This document shows positions 25,031 to 36,616 of a stretch of 64,000 nucleotides of DNA, in pieces (the first letter of the stretch is position 1; each line of letters starts with the position of its first letter). Both the position numbers and the translations under genes were made by a program. The stretch lies in the NCBI GenBank assembly GCA_029582165.1, contig CM055876.1, positions 24,590,317 through 24,654,316 of the forward strand, read 5' to 3'. A model generated the notes under the pieces. It worked only from the letters and a program-made list of their open reading frames with translations. It was not told the DNA's origin and ran no database searches. Source of the DNA: Portulaca oleracea (lineage: Eukaryota > Streptophyta > Magnoliopsida > Caryophyllales > Portulacaceae).

Positions 25031-27179
25031 AGAACGTGGTTTACTACAAAGTCAAACAGGGTCTTTCCAAAACCTCGATCTACAAAAAATCAATTAGGCG
25101 ATCCCCTCATGTTGCGTCTTTTCTTTTCATGGCAATTATATTCTCTTTTAGAGTCAGTTGGGATATATCCCAAGTAGTTTTTTTAATGTATTCATCTTAG
25201 TTGCATTCAATAAAGATGAAACTTTTCATGATTATGACTCTTGTCTTCTCCGACCCTTCATTTGCTTCTAAACTGCTAAGGAATAATCTTGTGCTTGCAT
25301 TCCTGATTTGAATTGAAGAGCTCACTCACCCATATGACCATCCAAGTTAGACACATCCATCTGCTCGTTTCCTCCATCTCACATCTCCATCACATTTTCT
25401 CTAAGCTTTTTGTGCCCTACCCCGAGTCCAAGGTTAATAGAGAGAAGAGAGGCTAACTTCACCGCCAAAGAGAAGTTAGACAAAAGGAGAGATAAATAAA
25501 AAAGAGCGAGGCCAACTTGAACACTCATCTAACAAGTTGGGCAAAAGGAGAGGTAAATGAGTGAAAATTAAGAGGAACCATCTTCATTTTCACTTCGCTG
25601 CTTCACCTACATTTCTTCACACATCATCTTCTCAATCACCACCATGAACCCGGTCATTCATTTTATGACCTCATCCCTGAATCCATTTAAGCCAATTAAT
25701 GTGTTGCGGGTGACAAATATCATGGATAAGAGAAATATAGATTGCGGTTGTCAAGTTCAAAAAAAAAAAAAGAAAAAAAAAGAGAAAGAAGAAAGCAATA
25801 ATAAGAGGCATAAGAGGCAATTGTCGGTTTACATTGGTCACTCGCACACATCCCGTCCAACCTTCAGACATGTCCTTCCCATTAAACTTTCGACCCATCT
25901 CAAAGTCCTTCTTGAGGCATCAATCTTTTAAAGTTGCACCTGTTGAACTACGACTGGCCTGATTCCACACTGGATACGTAGGAGAACCTCTTTGAGGCCC
26001 GACCGCTGCAATTCACTTTAGAGAAAATTCATCATCAAATCATTGGGTCTTTGAGAGATAGAATAAAGAGTGGCTAGCTCGAAAACCTCACCAGGCGAGC
26101 TAGGCAAAAGGAGAGGAAACCTTGGTATGTAAGGATAATGAAAAGCTGTCAGATTTCTTTCACTAAACACACCCACATTTTTCCCATCAGACTTGGATCA
26201 CCATTCATACCTAAATCCATCAAACCAAAGCCATTTGACCATCTCTTTCTTTATGAGATTAACCCACGAGACATGGTGCTCCGTCTATAGACCATCTCGT
26301 TCACCTCCATCAGTTCGAACCTCTGTACATCTTATCATTACTCTCGGCTAGCCATCCATAGCCTCGTTTGGCCCACCATTGGGGCCTAACCACTCACAAA
26401 CATACTTTCTATACCACCATTCCTACCTTTTCCATAATCCATCCTCCGTTGTCCCTACCTTGTGAGCTCTTTTGATTTGGTCATTAGTGTATGTATGAAA
26501 TTCGTCAGTTAATCCTCGCTTCCAGAACACCTGAGTGAGGGATAACTCTTTTAGCAGAACAAGAAGCCAACTGCATCAATATAAGGTTACTTGAAGACAA
26601 CACCCACCTAGGTCCGTCATTCTGACTTGCCTGAAGATATTTATTTGTTCACTGATATTGGGGGCTTGGTGCTTACATGTTCCTACCTAAAAGAGTCAAG
26701 AAGAATAGAGAAAAGGCTAGAGAAATCAAGACGACTTGTCACTTGATCCTTCTTAGTGCTTGGGATTCCTAACCATGACATCAAGGTCGAACATCCTGAC
26801 TATCCCATCATGCAGCTTAAACAGGCCGAGTCTTCCATTAATATCGTCTTTTACATATTTTAGGAGATTTACCTTTCATTATAATTGTAGTCACGTGTTG
26901 CAAATTTTATGAAAGGCTAATAGAGCAAATTAGTTGGCTAAAGCTAGCCTTAATTTTACACTTTTGGTGAATTGGAGCACATGGCCCATAGGGAGTTATG
27001 TAACATTATTAGGGAGGATAGATGAGGTAGATCCTTTGAGAGAAGGTTGCACAAATTTGTATCTTATCTTTCTTAAGAAAAAAAGAACGACAATATATCA
27101 TTCATTACCATACGTTGTTAGCTTGTTTCTTCATTGCAACGATATGAATAAGATTACTATGATACTAATAGTTTATCTC
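25031..27179. other. Non-coding tail of Tat/Ogre-like element and junction to LINE
   Basis: No gene seen. Contains an A-rich run at 25758-25784 and the spaced AAGGAGAG repeats. A purine-rich stretch (ATTGGGGGCTTGGT) near 26659 may mark the former polypurine tract. From about 26880 the sequence passes into LINE-related DNA. Confidence 0.4.
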
Positions 27180-27990
27180 TATCGATATTATATTTTTAAT
27201 TGAATTTAGTAATGATAAACGACCAATCTTGTGGTTTCATTAAGCCCACGAGGGGACTTCAACAAGGAAATCGCTTGTCTTGTTATCTGTTTGTTTTATG
27301 CATGAAAGTACTCTCAAGACAACGCCATGACCTTATCAGAGAAAAAATGGATTTGGAATTAAAGTCTGCAAAGGTGTCACAACCATCCATTACCTTCTTT
27401 TCACTAGTAGATATTCTTTATTTTGCAAGGGTAAAGAAGTGCATGTAGACTTCTCAAAACAAGCCTTGATAATTGTGCAATTCATCAAGTCAACTCATTA
27501 ATTTCACAAAATGTCCATGATATTGTCTTCCAAAGCAACTAACAGGAAAAGAGACATTGCCCAGGGAATCTTTAACATCCCTATGAAACGCTACCTTGGG
27601 AAGTATCTCAGTTGCCCATCGGTCTATGGTCAAAGAAAATAGAATTATTCTCCCCTATTATCGAAAATGCCAACAGAAAACTCTCAAATTGGAAAGAAAT
27701 TCAGTTTTGAAAGTAGTAAAATAATTATTTTTTAGACTAATTTGGAATCGCTACTGGCTCACACTATGCAGTGCTTTCTTTAGCCAAAAAATACCCGTGA
27801 ACAACTACACATGATAAATAAGAACTACTTCTGGAAAAATTCAATAAAAGGAATGTCAATGATAGCTTGAGAAAAATATGTAAACCAATAGACCAGATAG
27901 GACTTGGTCTCAACAAAACTCATGTTGTAAATCTAGCCTTTCATTGTAAATTAATTTGGAAAATCTTTCATGACTCAAATAGCTTATGGG

Positions 27991-28493
27991 CGCTAAACAA
28001 TATGCGAGTAACCCTAGCCTCCTCTTTTCCTTTTCTCTCTAGAAAACCCTAGCCTCCATCTCCTTTGAGGGGTTGCCATCGATTCTTTTGTCGATGGTAA
28101 GCCCCAATTTGTTTGATTTCTCCCCCAATTATTAGTTTGGTTTTACGTTTACGCAAAGAAAGTTAGTCTCTTCTTTTGTAGGAGTTTTTTTTACCCTTAT
28201 TTAGGGTTTATGTCTCTTTCTAGAGTTTTTGTTTAGTTGGTGTGGTCTAATACGTTGGATGAAGATTGACTTTCAAGTCGCTATAGCACAGGTTGTGAGG
28301 TTTTCCATCAATGGTAAAGATGCAGAGTCATCGAAGAAATCGGAGCCGAACGTCAATAAGATTAGTATTAGTTATTTGGAAGTTGAATTTCATATAAATG
28401 TTTTAGATCTACAATTGTTCATTCACGATTTTCATTGTAAGTGCCATATGACTTGCTATTAATGAAATCGTTATGTTTGGTGTAAAAAAAAAA
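27991..28493 (+). mobile_element. Poly(A) retroposon with 10-bp TSD inside the LINE
   Basis: The 503-bp insert ends in an A run and is flanked by AGCTTATGGG at 27981-27990 and 28494-28503, a perfect 10-bp duplication typical of LINE-driven retroposition. The 5' part is rich in AACCCTAGCC and pyrimidines, like a plant 5' UTR, with a GATGGTAAGCCCC splice-donor-like motif near 28096. A small frame at 28229-28462 has no recognised homology. The source sequence is unknown. Confidence 0.75.
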
Positions 28494-29276
28494 AGCTTAT
28501 GGGAGGAGGAAATGTGATTAAAGTACGCAATTGATAGAAGTCCATTCATTAATTAAGCCAACAAGTTCTTAGGGTTGGAAGAACTTGCATAAAGCTTATA
28601 ATTGTTATAACTTAGGAACTTGTTGGAAAATTGGAGACGAGACCAAATTTTGGACTAGTAATTTGTGTCACTAAGCCCTCTTAATTGATATATACTTTGT
28701 TAATAGTATAGATATAGATGAAAGACTTCTTGTTAGTGTTTTTATTATTTATCCTCCCTCGCCTGATATTGCTAAGCTTGTACTCTCCATCCCTCTACCC
28801 TCGATCTTTTGATAAAGAATATGAGACGTGTGTTGGGGACTAACATGGGATTGTCAATTTCAGTTAAATCAGCCTCTTGGTTGTGTTCATGGTATAAATA
28901 AAAGAACTAAAAGGGATGGTAGTTGGATAAGGAAACTTGATGTCTAGCCAAAGCTAAAACTTTTCCTTTGGCAAATGTTTCGTGATGGTCTTCCCTAAAG
29001 GAGAATTTAGTCCGACGAGGTATTAACGTTGATCCTTCTCACACTATGTGTACCGAATACATTGAAACTAATTAACACTTAGTTTGCCAATGTCTTTATT
29101 TTCATAAAAAAGTGTGAAAAACGGCCAAACAACATAATTGGTTGAATTCCACAATAGCTTGGCCACATGATTCTAGTAGTAAGAATATCCTTCTAACTCT
29201 TTGAGCCGCTCTTTCACCTAGTGAGCTCAAAAGAGTTATTTAATTTGGAAGGAGCGAGCATTGCATCTTCAACAAC

Positions 29277-29825
29277 TAGGGATGACATTTGGGCGGGGAT
29301 TCCCCACCCCGCTCTGGGGAAAAATCCCCACAACCAATGGGGATGAAGACGGTTATGAGGACAAAATTTTCCCCGTTCCGTCCCCGCTTACCTGTCGGGG
29401 AAAATAACCCGCCCACACACCCGCATATCCGACCCCGCTATACATTAAATGTACATATTTATCCATAAAATTATTACTTTAATATTCATAATTTGAAGGG
29501 TATCTTCGTATTTAATGACAGAATATAAAAAAGGTGATAATATATTTATTCAAATTTGAAATCTAATACTAATGAGTGGCTACCCAATTTGATTCCACGG
29601 ACTTTAGGCTTTCGCGTATTAATGCTACCGAGTGGACGAAGAGAAGATATAATCAGTATTGTATTTAATCTAAAAACATAACAATAATTTGAATCCCCGT
29701 TGGGAGCGGGGAACCCACGGGGATGGGGACGGGGCCAATTTCCCCACCCGTGACGGACGGGACGGGGGCAGGCGCGGGCGGGACGGGAAAATATCCCCGT
29801 CCCCCACCCGCCATCGTTATCTTTA
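29277..29825. mobile_element. hAT element, same family as 11601-12210 (copy in block 1)
   Basis: Starts TAGGGATGACATTTGGGCGG and ends with a degraded inverted counterpart (CGCCATCGTTATCTTTA). Flanks are TCAACAAC (29269-29276) and TCAGTAAC (29826-29833), a decayed 8-bp duplication. Ends are CCCCG/CGGGG rich and the centre AT-rich. It interrupts the LINE between the zinc-binding and RNase H regions. Confidence 0.75.
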
Positions 29826-30270
29826 TCAGTAACTCCATCTTCAATCATGTTAGAGTTATCATCCGACAAAGAAGAGTTATGCGAAGTGACAAGCTTGAAG
29901 ATCTTTTTAGGCATGTCCATTGCAGAATGGGCAATCTACCCCCCTTCGATGACACCTTATTGCTCATGTCGGGTGGGATTGACCAAATCTTAGTGGGTAA
30001 AACTCAACTGTGATGACCCTGTCAATCATCATGGGGTAGCAACTAGGCTTGTCATTCATGACCATCTTGGCAAACTAGTTCAAGCAGGTTCTTATAAACT
30101 TCACTCGGAACCTATTCTCATTGCTGATACACTAGCTACGAAATTTGAGATTCAACATACTCTTCAAGCAAGTAACAAAAAAGTTTAGATTGAAAGAGAC
30201 AATCTTATTTTATCAAAGCGATCCAAAGGGTGTTCAAAATTTAGTGATAGATAGATATGATAATTAAAGA

Positions 30271-31035
30271 TATCAAGAATCATTTACAACAATTTTGAGA
30301 TTTTTTCGGCTCAACATATTTTTATATAGGCCAATATGGCGACAGACTGATAAACTAACAAAAGACACTCCACTCAAACCATGAATGTTTGGAGTCATCT
30401 CGCTGCTTTTTTTTAAATAAATTTTGTTTCATGATAACTTAAATGGACGCCCACGCCTTGCAAAAGTGGTCTTCTAAGTATCATTGTACTCCTCTTTTAT
30501 TCGGATTTAAGAAAAAAAAGTTGAATTCCGTCCACACAACTTTCCCTAATTTTTGTCAAAACAATAAATATAAAATAAAATTAAAATTAGCTCATTATAT
30601 CAATAAATTAAGTCACTTATAATAAAATTCAATAACCAATTTGACCTTATTTCAGGCCAAACCTTATACCTTCATCAAGCCAAAAATTGCTAACAAAACA
30701 ATTAGCCTCCATTATTGTATTGCGGTGAAAAATTAAATGGTTCGAGTGCATGAAAGAATGCCAAGCTATAAATTCGTTAGTTATTTTAGAAGTTGCCAAA
30801 AACTGATGGCCAAAACCTCACTTTGAATGGTCTCATCTAACATCGTTTGTCACAAAAGCATGCATCCACCAAACAACATGTAACTAATTAACCAAACATT
30901 GATAGATATATATCATTAGGAAAAAAATAGCATTTCTATAATAGTTTTTGTTCATACTGCCTTCATTTTTTTATCTATCAATTTGGAGTGTTAGAATAAA
31001 ATCAAGGTTGCACAATAAATGAGATAATTAATAGG
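30271..31035. other. Non-coding part of duplicated block
   Basis: AT-rich sequence after the LINE RNase H remnant. No gene seen. Confidence 0.5.
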
Positions 31036-31392
31036 TGTTAGTTAATTAAAGGACTAACCTTAGTTGCTCAAATTGAACCGGATTTCCCTAGTTGTACCTG
31101 GTTGAGTCAGGATCGATCTCCGGTGGCTACTAGAGTTGCCGGAATATTGCCACACAGCAAACCCGAGTCTTGCGATGGTGGACCATGTAAGAGAACAGAG
31201 AGAGTGTACTTTGGAGGATATCGTATGTTATTGTCACACCTTTCACATCCCCTAATCACTCCCTTAAGTAGTACAAAACGTACTTAATTAGGAGGAGTGT
31301 TTAATGGGATTTTATGACTATTGTAACTGTCGTAATCAAACCAATTGATTATTGTGGCCGATACATGTATGAGGTCAAACCTCATTAAAACA
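31036..31392 (-). repeat. 3' LTR of the gag-only element
   Basis: Plus-strand ends are TGTTAGTTAATT and CATTAAAACA. On the minus strand it is preceded by the purine tract GAGTGGGAGTAT (31393-31404). The ATAGG before it matches the empty site in block copy 2, which fixes the boundary. Confidence 0.7.
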
Positions 31393-34300
31393 ATACTCCC
31401 ACTCGGCCACATAAGCTTTGAGTACAACACCTCTCTTTACACTTCATGCCAGGAATGAGGCATGCGACCAAAAAGTAACAAGTAGTGTTATATTATGTCA
31501 CCATCTAACTAACATAATACTTTCCAAAAACAGAACAAACAAGCAATGATCCCTTGAATCATCCTCACTTCACCACATGGCATACTATGTCCCTTTATGC
31601 CTGACATGTCATATGATTATAATTCCAATATAATCGCCCAGGCTGACATGGTGAAGATGGATTGATTCTTCCTTAGACACTCATGACATTTCAACTTCGT
31701 AAGACTGCTTTCCTAATGCGTTCCGCTGAGCCGTATAGTTTCATGGCTCTTGGAGTTCACACTAAAGTAGCAACATCCAACTAGTTTCCACATCATAGCT
31801 CGTAGGTCAAAGGGTATCGTACAAATTGACAACAAAGTCATAGGGTTCACACAGTGACAAATAAAGGGATTCATTTGACACTCCTTATAGGTCGACAAAG
31901 CGCACATGTATGAAATATGTGCCATGGTATAGTTCCCACTAAGGTAAGCATGTCACTCTTTTATACCATGCGAATTTATAAGTATAGTTCTTACTCAAAG
32001 AACTAACTCGAGCCATTAGATTTAAATACTGAGTGTAAATCACCCACTCAAATTCGGCTTTAAGGCTTTAACATGAAAACTACAACATTTCATGATCGAT
32101 TCGCCAGGAATCTCATCTTAAACTAATTAAGGCGACTATCATTTATATAATCCTATACTCAAAGTATGAATACTCATTCATGTTACACATGCAGTGTACG
32201 TTGAGTATGAATTCGAATTCATGTTACACACCTAGTGTCAACATGATTCAGTCTCATCCTACCCACTACCTAAGTGTTAGGAAAACTATCCGTGTGACAA
32301 GATAGTTAAGCCTGGCGACACTTAATGTGCCCACATAAAAAGGAAAAAGAAAATAAAATATTCTTAATATCCTAAACGAGACAATCTCGTAACCTTTAGA
32401 TCATATAAACGCAATATATGAATTGAGAACTTATCCCAAAATTGGGTTACATGAACGAAACACCATAGTCTAGTTTAAATACACTTTATGACATCATGAC
32501 TAACTAAGATATGAATCCCACATAGGCTAATATCATATCTTTAGAATAGCCTAAACTTATTTTGGCATTCTTGTTAATCATTATTCAAATATCTCTCCTT
32601 TGTACCGAGTACTACAACATCATAGCATCACGAAGATAGTATGAACATATTCTCTTTACAATTCCAGGCTAACAAGACCCACAACAGGAACATTGTTTGC
32701 CTTCTGTTTAAATTCTGCTTAGATATTATCCCAATTCAAAATTGAGTAACAGTAATTCTAAGAATCTCTCGACGTATGCATTCCAGTACACCTAAGAAAT
32801 TTCTTAGGATGTTTTTAATTATTTGTACGTGAAGACACATAAAGTTCCACCATGTATCCCTCATAACAAAAATAAGAGATAGCCACTTCTTAATATTTGA
32901 CCAAGCACCTGTCATTAACATGGTTAGAAATATAATCTAAACTCATGTTCGCAAGACACAACAAATAGACTTGTCAAATGACAAGTACCACGATCAAGAA
33001 GATTGTTCAAAACCACCATAGATTTCTTAAGAGGAAAACTTATATCTTCTCTCATTCTTGATGCAAAACAAGAATAATCCACATAAAACATTATTCTAGG
33101 AGCTTGTCCAATCTTGCAACTCAACAGTTATTGAGTCTAACATATGACTCAAGGTATAACCATATATCCACTTTTCATAGTATTAGTGAAAATAGAACTT
33201 TCTCACAAAGAGATGTGGGAAGTTCTCATAAATCACAAATGTACATTAAGGAACTATCCCTTTATGACACTCTTTGAATCTTAGACATGCGAATATAGTT
33301 GTCTAATATTATTCATGATCACTCCCACTATCACTTAGACATATATAATCATGAATATGTGAAGAGCTACTCCCACTAACTCCAAGAGCTATGGGTCGTT
33401 AAACATGATGACTAACAACATGTTTAATTTATCAGAACTAACCTAACTTGAACATGATGACTAACAACATGTTTAATACTTGAATATGAGAACTAACCTC
33501 ATGTTTAAGATTAATATAAAGGATACTCATATCCTTTTGCTCTTGCTCCGTCTTTAGACAACAACCAGTAATAGAGAACTTGGAATTTCTTCTACTATTT
33601 CTATTATCCTCGGTGAAAATGAGAGTTAACTATTCCCCCCCCCCCCCCCATTCACCGAGAGATGATGGTTGTAACACATACAAACATTAAAGTAATGTCC
33701 ATAGCTACACTAATACGAGGAACTTATCCTTTATTAAAACAAGGCATTACAAGACTATTTAGTAACTTTAATTTTAACACTAAGTTTTCCACGGTCACAG
33801 TCTTGCACATAGCAACACAAATGTCATGGACATGTATGGTTTAAAATAAACTTTGAAACATTTTATAACCAACACAAAGTATGTTTAAAATGTCATATTA
33901 TGGCATATGATAATCATAAACTAATTAAAGAATTATTCAAAGCCAACAAGTACTTGACCATGCCAAGCAACATGTAATTCATCTAACTCAATCACCACTT
34001 AGATGTTAAGTTTATAAAAAGGAAGTTCATTTAAAATTTTGAACATATAAACAATTTGAAACCATTTCTATAGTACAAAGAAAACTTAATTCTTTTGTAC
34101 ACTACAAGTTACTATTACCGTCTCAAAAACTTATAAACGAATTAAAAATTTTCAAACAGTAATCAAGTAGTCCCATAAAATACCTAAGTGGATAATAAAT
34201 TTAAACGCAATATGTAATACCAAAAGCAGAACAAGAATCAACTAATGAATCTTAAAATAGAAAAACGCATAGTTATTCATAATAACATTCCACTAAGTGT

Positions 34301-34467
34301 TAAATAAAGAGAAACGTACAAAACTATTTTGAAGACAAACTAATTGTAATCAAAAGATAAGTTTAAACACTAATATGCGAAAAATAACTCTAGATAAAAA
34401 CATTACACCCTAAGTGTATGAATAATGTTTTGAAAATGAAACATATTCTTTTCCAAATGCCCAAAAG
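31393..34467 (-). other. Non-coding interior of the gag-only element
   Basis: About 3 kb with no RT, integrase or protease motif in any frame. A run of 15 C at 33635-33649 is flanked by the inverted pair CTCGGTGAA / TTCACCGAG. Repeated phrases such as TGATGACTAACAACATGTTTAA occur at about 33400-33500. Confidence 0.5.
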
Positions 34468-35262
34468 CTACAATTTGCTAGGAGACTCAAAACAATCTTG
34501 AGCATAATGACCTTTCTTCCTACAATTAAAGCACTTCACACGTGCCATATTTTTCTCTCCTTTATTCTTAGCACAAAGTTGTTTCGTACTTTTAGCAACA
34601 GATGCCTTAAGTGGGAGAGTAGAAACCTTCAAGCGTTCTTCTTCTAATTCAAGGTGCTTAGCGATCTCGTTTAGGGTTTGAATAAGATCGCTGCGAGTCA
34701 TCAGTGAGACAAATGATTTCCACTTTTGAGAACCAGCCAATAGTGCACGAAGCAAGTTTGTACACTGGTAGCTCTCAGGAACCTTTATCCCACCAGCCTC
34801 CAGATCTTGAACCATAACACTCAAGATTCTAAGATGTTGAGCGATACTACGACTTGAGTCAATCGAGTAAGACATCCACTCAAGATGCAATGCTCGAAGC
34901 CTCGTCTCCGAAGTCTGCTCAAACTTGGCCTTCAAGCTATCCCACAACTCCTTAGCAGTGGGACAATGCTCGAACTCGCTAATCAGGTCGTCATGCATGT
35001 AATACAACATAGTATAACGTGCTCTACGATCCTTTCTGTACCATTCTTGGTACGCTACTAAGCTTTCTTGACTCCGCATAGAAGTAATATCAAGGTCATC
35101 ATCTTCCTTAGTTGTAGGGAGAGACATTTTCGCAAACAAATGGTCTAACACATCTCGTTCATTCAATAGAAATTGAATACTTAGACTCCACAAGTCGAAG
35201 TTGGATCCATCCAACACCTCAGAAGTGAACAAATCATCAACTAGAGAAGTCTCAGATGTCAT
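34468..35262 (-). CDS. Copia-type gag, intact reading frame
   Basis: A 264-residue gag starting at the ATG at 35262 (MTSETSLVDDLFTSEVLDGS). An in-frame ATG at 35313 would add 17 residues that look non-conserved. The body has the UBN2 gag pattern (FDLWSLSIQFLL, CPTAKELWDSLKAKFEQ, LRALHLEWMSYSID). It ends with a CCHC zinc knuckle, CFNCRKKGHYAQDC, shortly before the stop. It should form the nucleocapsid and bind element RNA. It has no stops, in contrast to the loss of pol and of the 5' LTR, so it may have been maintained until recently. Confidence 0.8.
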   Translation of the reverse strand: MTSETSLVDDLFTSEVLDGSNFDLWSLSIQFLLNERDVLDHLFAKMSLPTTKEDDDLDITSMRSQESLVAYQEWYRKDRRARYTMLYYMHDDLISEFEHCPTAKELWDSLKAKFEQTSETRLRALHLEWMSYSIDSSRSIAQHLRILSVMVQDLEAGGIKVPESYQCTNLLRALLAGSQKWKSFVSLMTRSDLIQTLNEIAKHLELEEERLKVSTLPLKASVAKSTKQLCAKNKGEKNMARVKCFNCRKKGHYAQDCFESPSKL

Positions 35263-35313
35263 GTCTACACAAACAAAAACAAGACATTTAGGCACATTCT
35301 TATAATTGAACAT

Positions 35314-36616
35314 TCAAAAAAACCCGTCATCCGTATCATATGATCGAAAATTTCGCTATGCTCATAATCATCACATACTAGACGAATTAGGAATTATGAA
35401 AATTTAATTATGAAATTCCATAAGAACAACTAATCTCCTTATGTGATAGAATGTTTAAACACATTAACACAGTCATCCAATCACTACAAAAATGATTTCT
35501 ACTCAATGTAAAACTTATTTACATAAAATTATATAAGACGGATTTACTTTGAATCGATTAAACTCACAAAGATAAAATATAAAACACGTCTATATTATCA
35601 TAATCGATTGCTAACATGTAAAAAACAAATTTTATACCATGTCACAAATAACTAATTATGTCTTTCATTCGATTGATTATTAATAAAAACGAATTTATTT
35701 TGTACATTAAAACCATGTAATCATAATTGATTAACAAATGTATAACGAATTTACATAAGGAATTATATAAAACTAATTTATATAATTTATAATCAATTTC
35801 CGGCAAGTAATTTATGATCACATAATCACATCATATAAAACTCATTTATATGTGATTTCAATCGATTAATGTTACAAAAACAAATAATCTAAAACACATT
35901 TAAATTTCTTTAATCGATTAAGGTTACAAACACAAAAACTTGCAACTTTTTACTAATCAAGAATATGTAAAACTAATTTACATAGTCTATTTTAATCTCA
36001 AATACGCTCATTTATGTAATACAAAATCACATAAATGGGTTTACTTGCCTCCCGTGAGATTAAAATATTCAAATGTACTGCAATCAAACTTAGACTCGTG
36101 TAATACAAAAAAAAACACTTATAATTATATAAGACTAACTTGTACAATATTACGAGTTATTTTTAAATAAAACTAATTTACTTAAAAAATATATATAATT
36201 AATTAACTATAAGGACTTACCTTAGAGACAAACTTAATTATAGTTAATTGCATATTTATAGAAATCCGTATATATAATATGATACAAGGCTAACTCATAT
36301 AAACGTATATAAAACAAATTTATACTACGTACACACAATCATTATTTACTACAAGACACTAAGATATTAATTATAAAACACATTTATATATCTAACAAAT
36401 ACATAATAAAATTAAAGTAAATCACGAACTCAAATGGGATAAATTTAACTAATAAAATTTATCGAGCTATCATTTATATAAAACGAATTTATATAAGTAA
36501 CAAGTAAAACATATCTACATTACACGTACTTAAACAATCGGTAAATTATACAAAACACATTTCTATAACATAATTCCAAACTAATGAACGAATAAATCAT
36601 GACAATCGGTAAATTA
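35314..36616 (-). other. AT-rich leader of the gag-only element with dispersed repeats
   Basis: A phrase of the form AAAAC(G/T/A)AATTTATATAA recurs many times, alternating with AATCGATTAA. There is no primer site resembling GGTATCAGAGC, so the true 5' end is missing. The last bases include ACAATCGGTAAATTAT at 36535-36550, repeated at 36602-36617 right at the junction with block copy 2. Confidence 0.45.

Larger units (their letters stand above)
20057..26680 (+). mobile_element. Tat/Ogre-like Ty3/gypsy derivative, gag only, 3' LTR lost
   Basis: A 1.67-kb LTR (20057-21723) is followed by a primer site GCGACTCCACTGGGGA, the tRNA-Arg type used by Tat/Ogre elements, then a gag-like frame at 24134-25030 and a long non-coding tail. 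The tail contains GGATACGTAGG near 25976 and three spaced copies of an AGGCAAAAGGAGAG-like phrase (about 25480, 25538 and 26100). No protease, RT or integrase was seen and no second LTR, so the copy is deleted and non-autonomous. It is split by a foreign LTR-like insertion at 22330-23713. The right boundary is approximate. Confidence 0.65.
27180..30270 (+). pseudogene. Decayed LINE (RT, zf-RVT, RNase H) with two nested insertions
   Basis: 27230-27990 reads the RT region of a plant L1-type LINE: GFIKPTRGLQQGN, CYLFVLCMKVLSR and later ANRKLSNWKEIQF and NLAFHCKLIWKIFHDSN. 28494-29276 continues with the zinc-binding region (WKIGDETKFW, PKLKLFLWQMFRDGLP). 29834-30270 ends with RNase H (VKLNCDDPVNHHGVATRLV, HSEPILIADTLATKFEI). 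Stops and frame changes are frequent. A retroposon (27991-28493) and a hAT element (29277-29825) split the LINE, and removing them restores continuity of the domain order. The part from 28494 on is duplicated at 36.7-38.5 kb. Confidence 0.8.
28423..31035. repeat. Duplicated block, copy 1 (2.6 kb)
   Basis: Nearly identical to 36617-39240, with scattered base changes and small indels. It starts inside the retroposon's 3' end, runs through the LINE zinc-binding region, the hAT element and LINE RNase H, and ends ATTAATAGG, where the LTR of the gag-only element begins. The two copies are direct repeats but lack LTR features. Confidence 0.9.
31036..36616 (-). mobile_element. Truncated gag-only LTR retrotransposon (TR-GAG / LARD-like, copia-type gag)
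   Basis: Read on the minus strand: an AT-rich leader, an intact copia-type gag (35262-34468), about 3 kb without recognisable pol, a purine tract, then a 357-bp 3' LTR (31392-31036). The 5' LTR and primer site are missing; the sequence instead breaks at 36616 into the second copy of the duplicated block. The insertion point is ATAGG at 31031-31035, and the matching unoccupied site exists at 39236-39240. Having gag without pol, it would depend on other elements for mobility. Confidence 0.7.

Noticed and set aside
35314..36616. CRISPR-like or satellite array
   Set aside because: The repeated AAATTTATATAA phrases are irregular in spacing and sequence, without fixed units; this is a plant retroelement leader.
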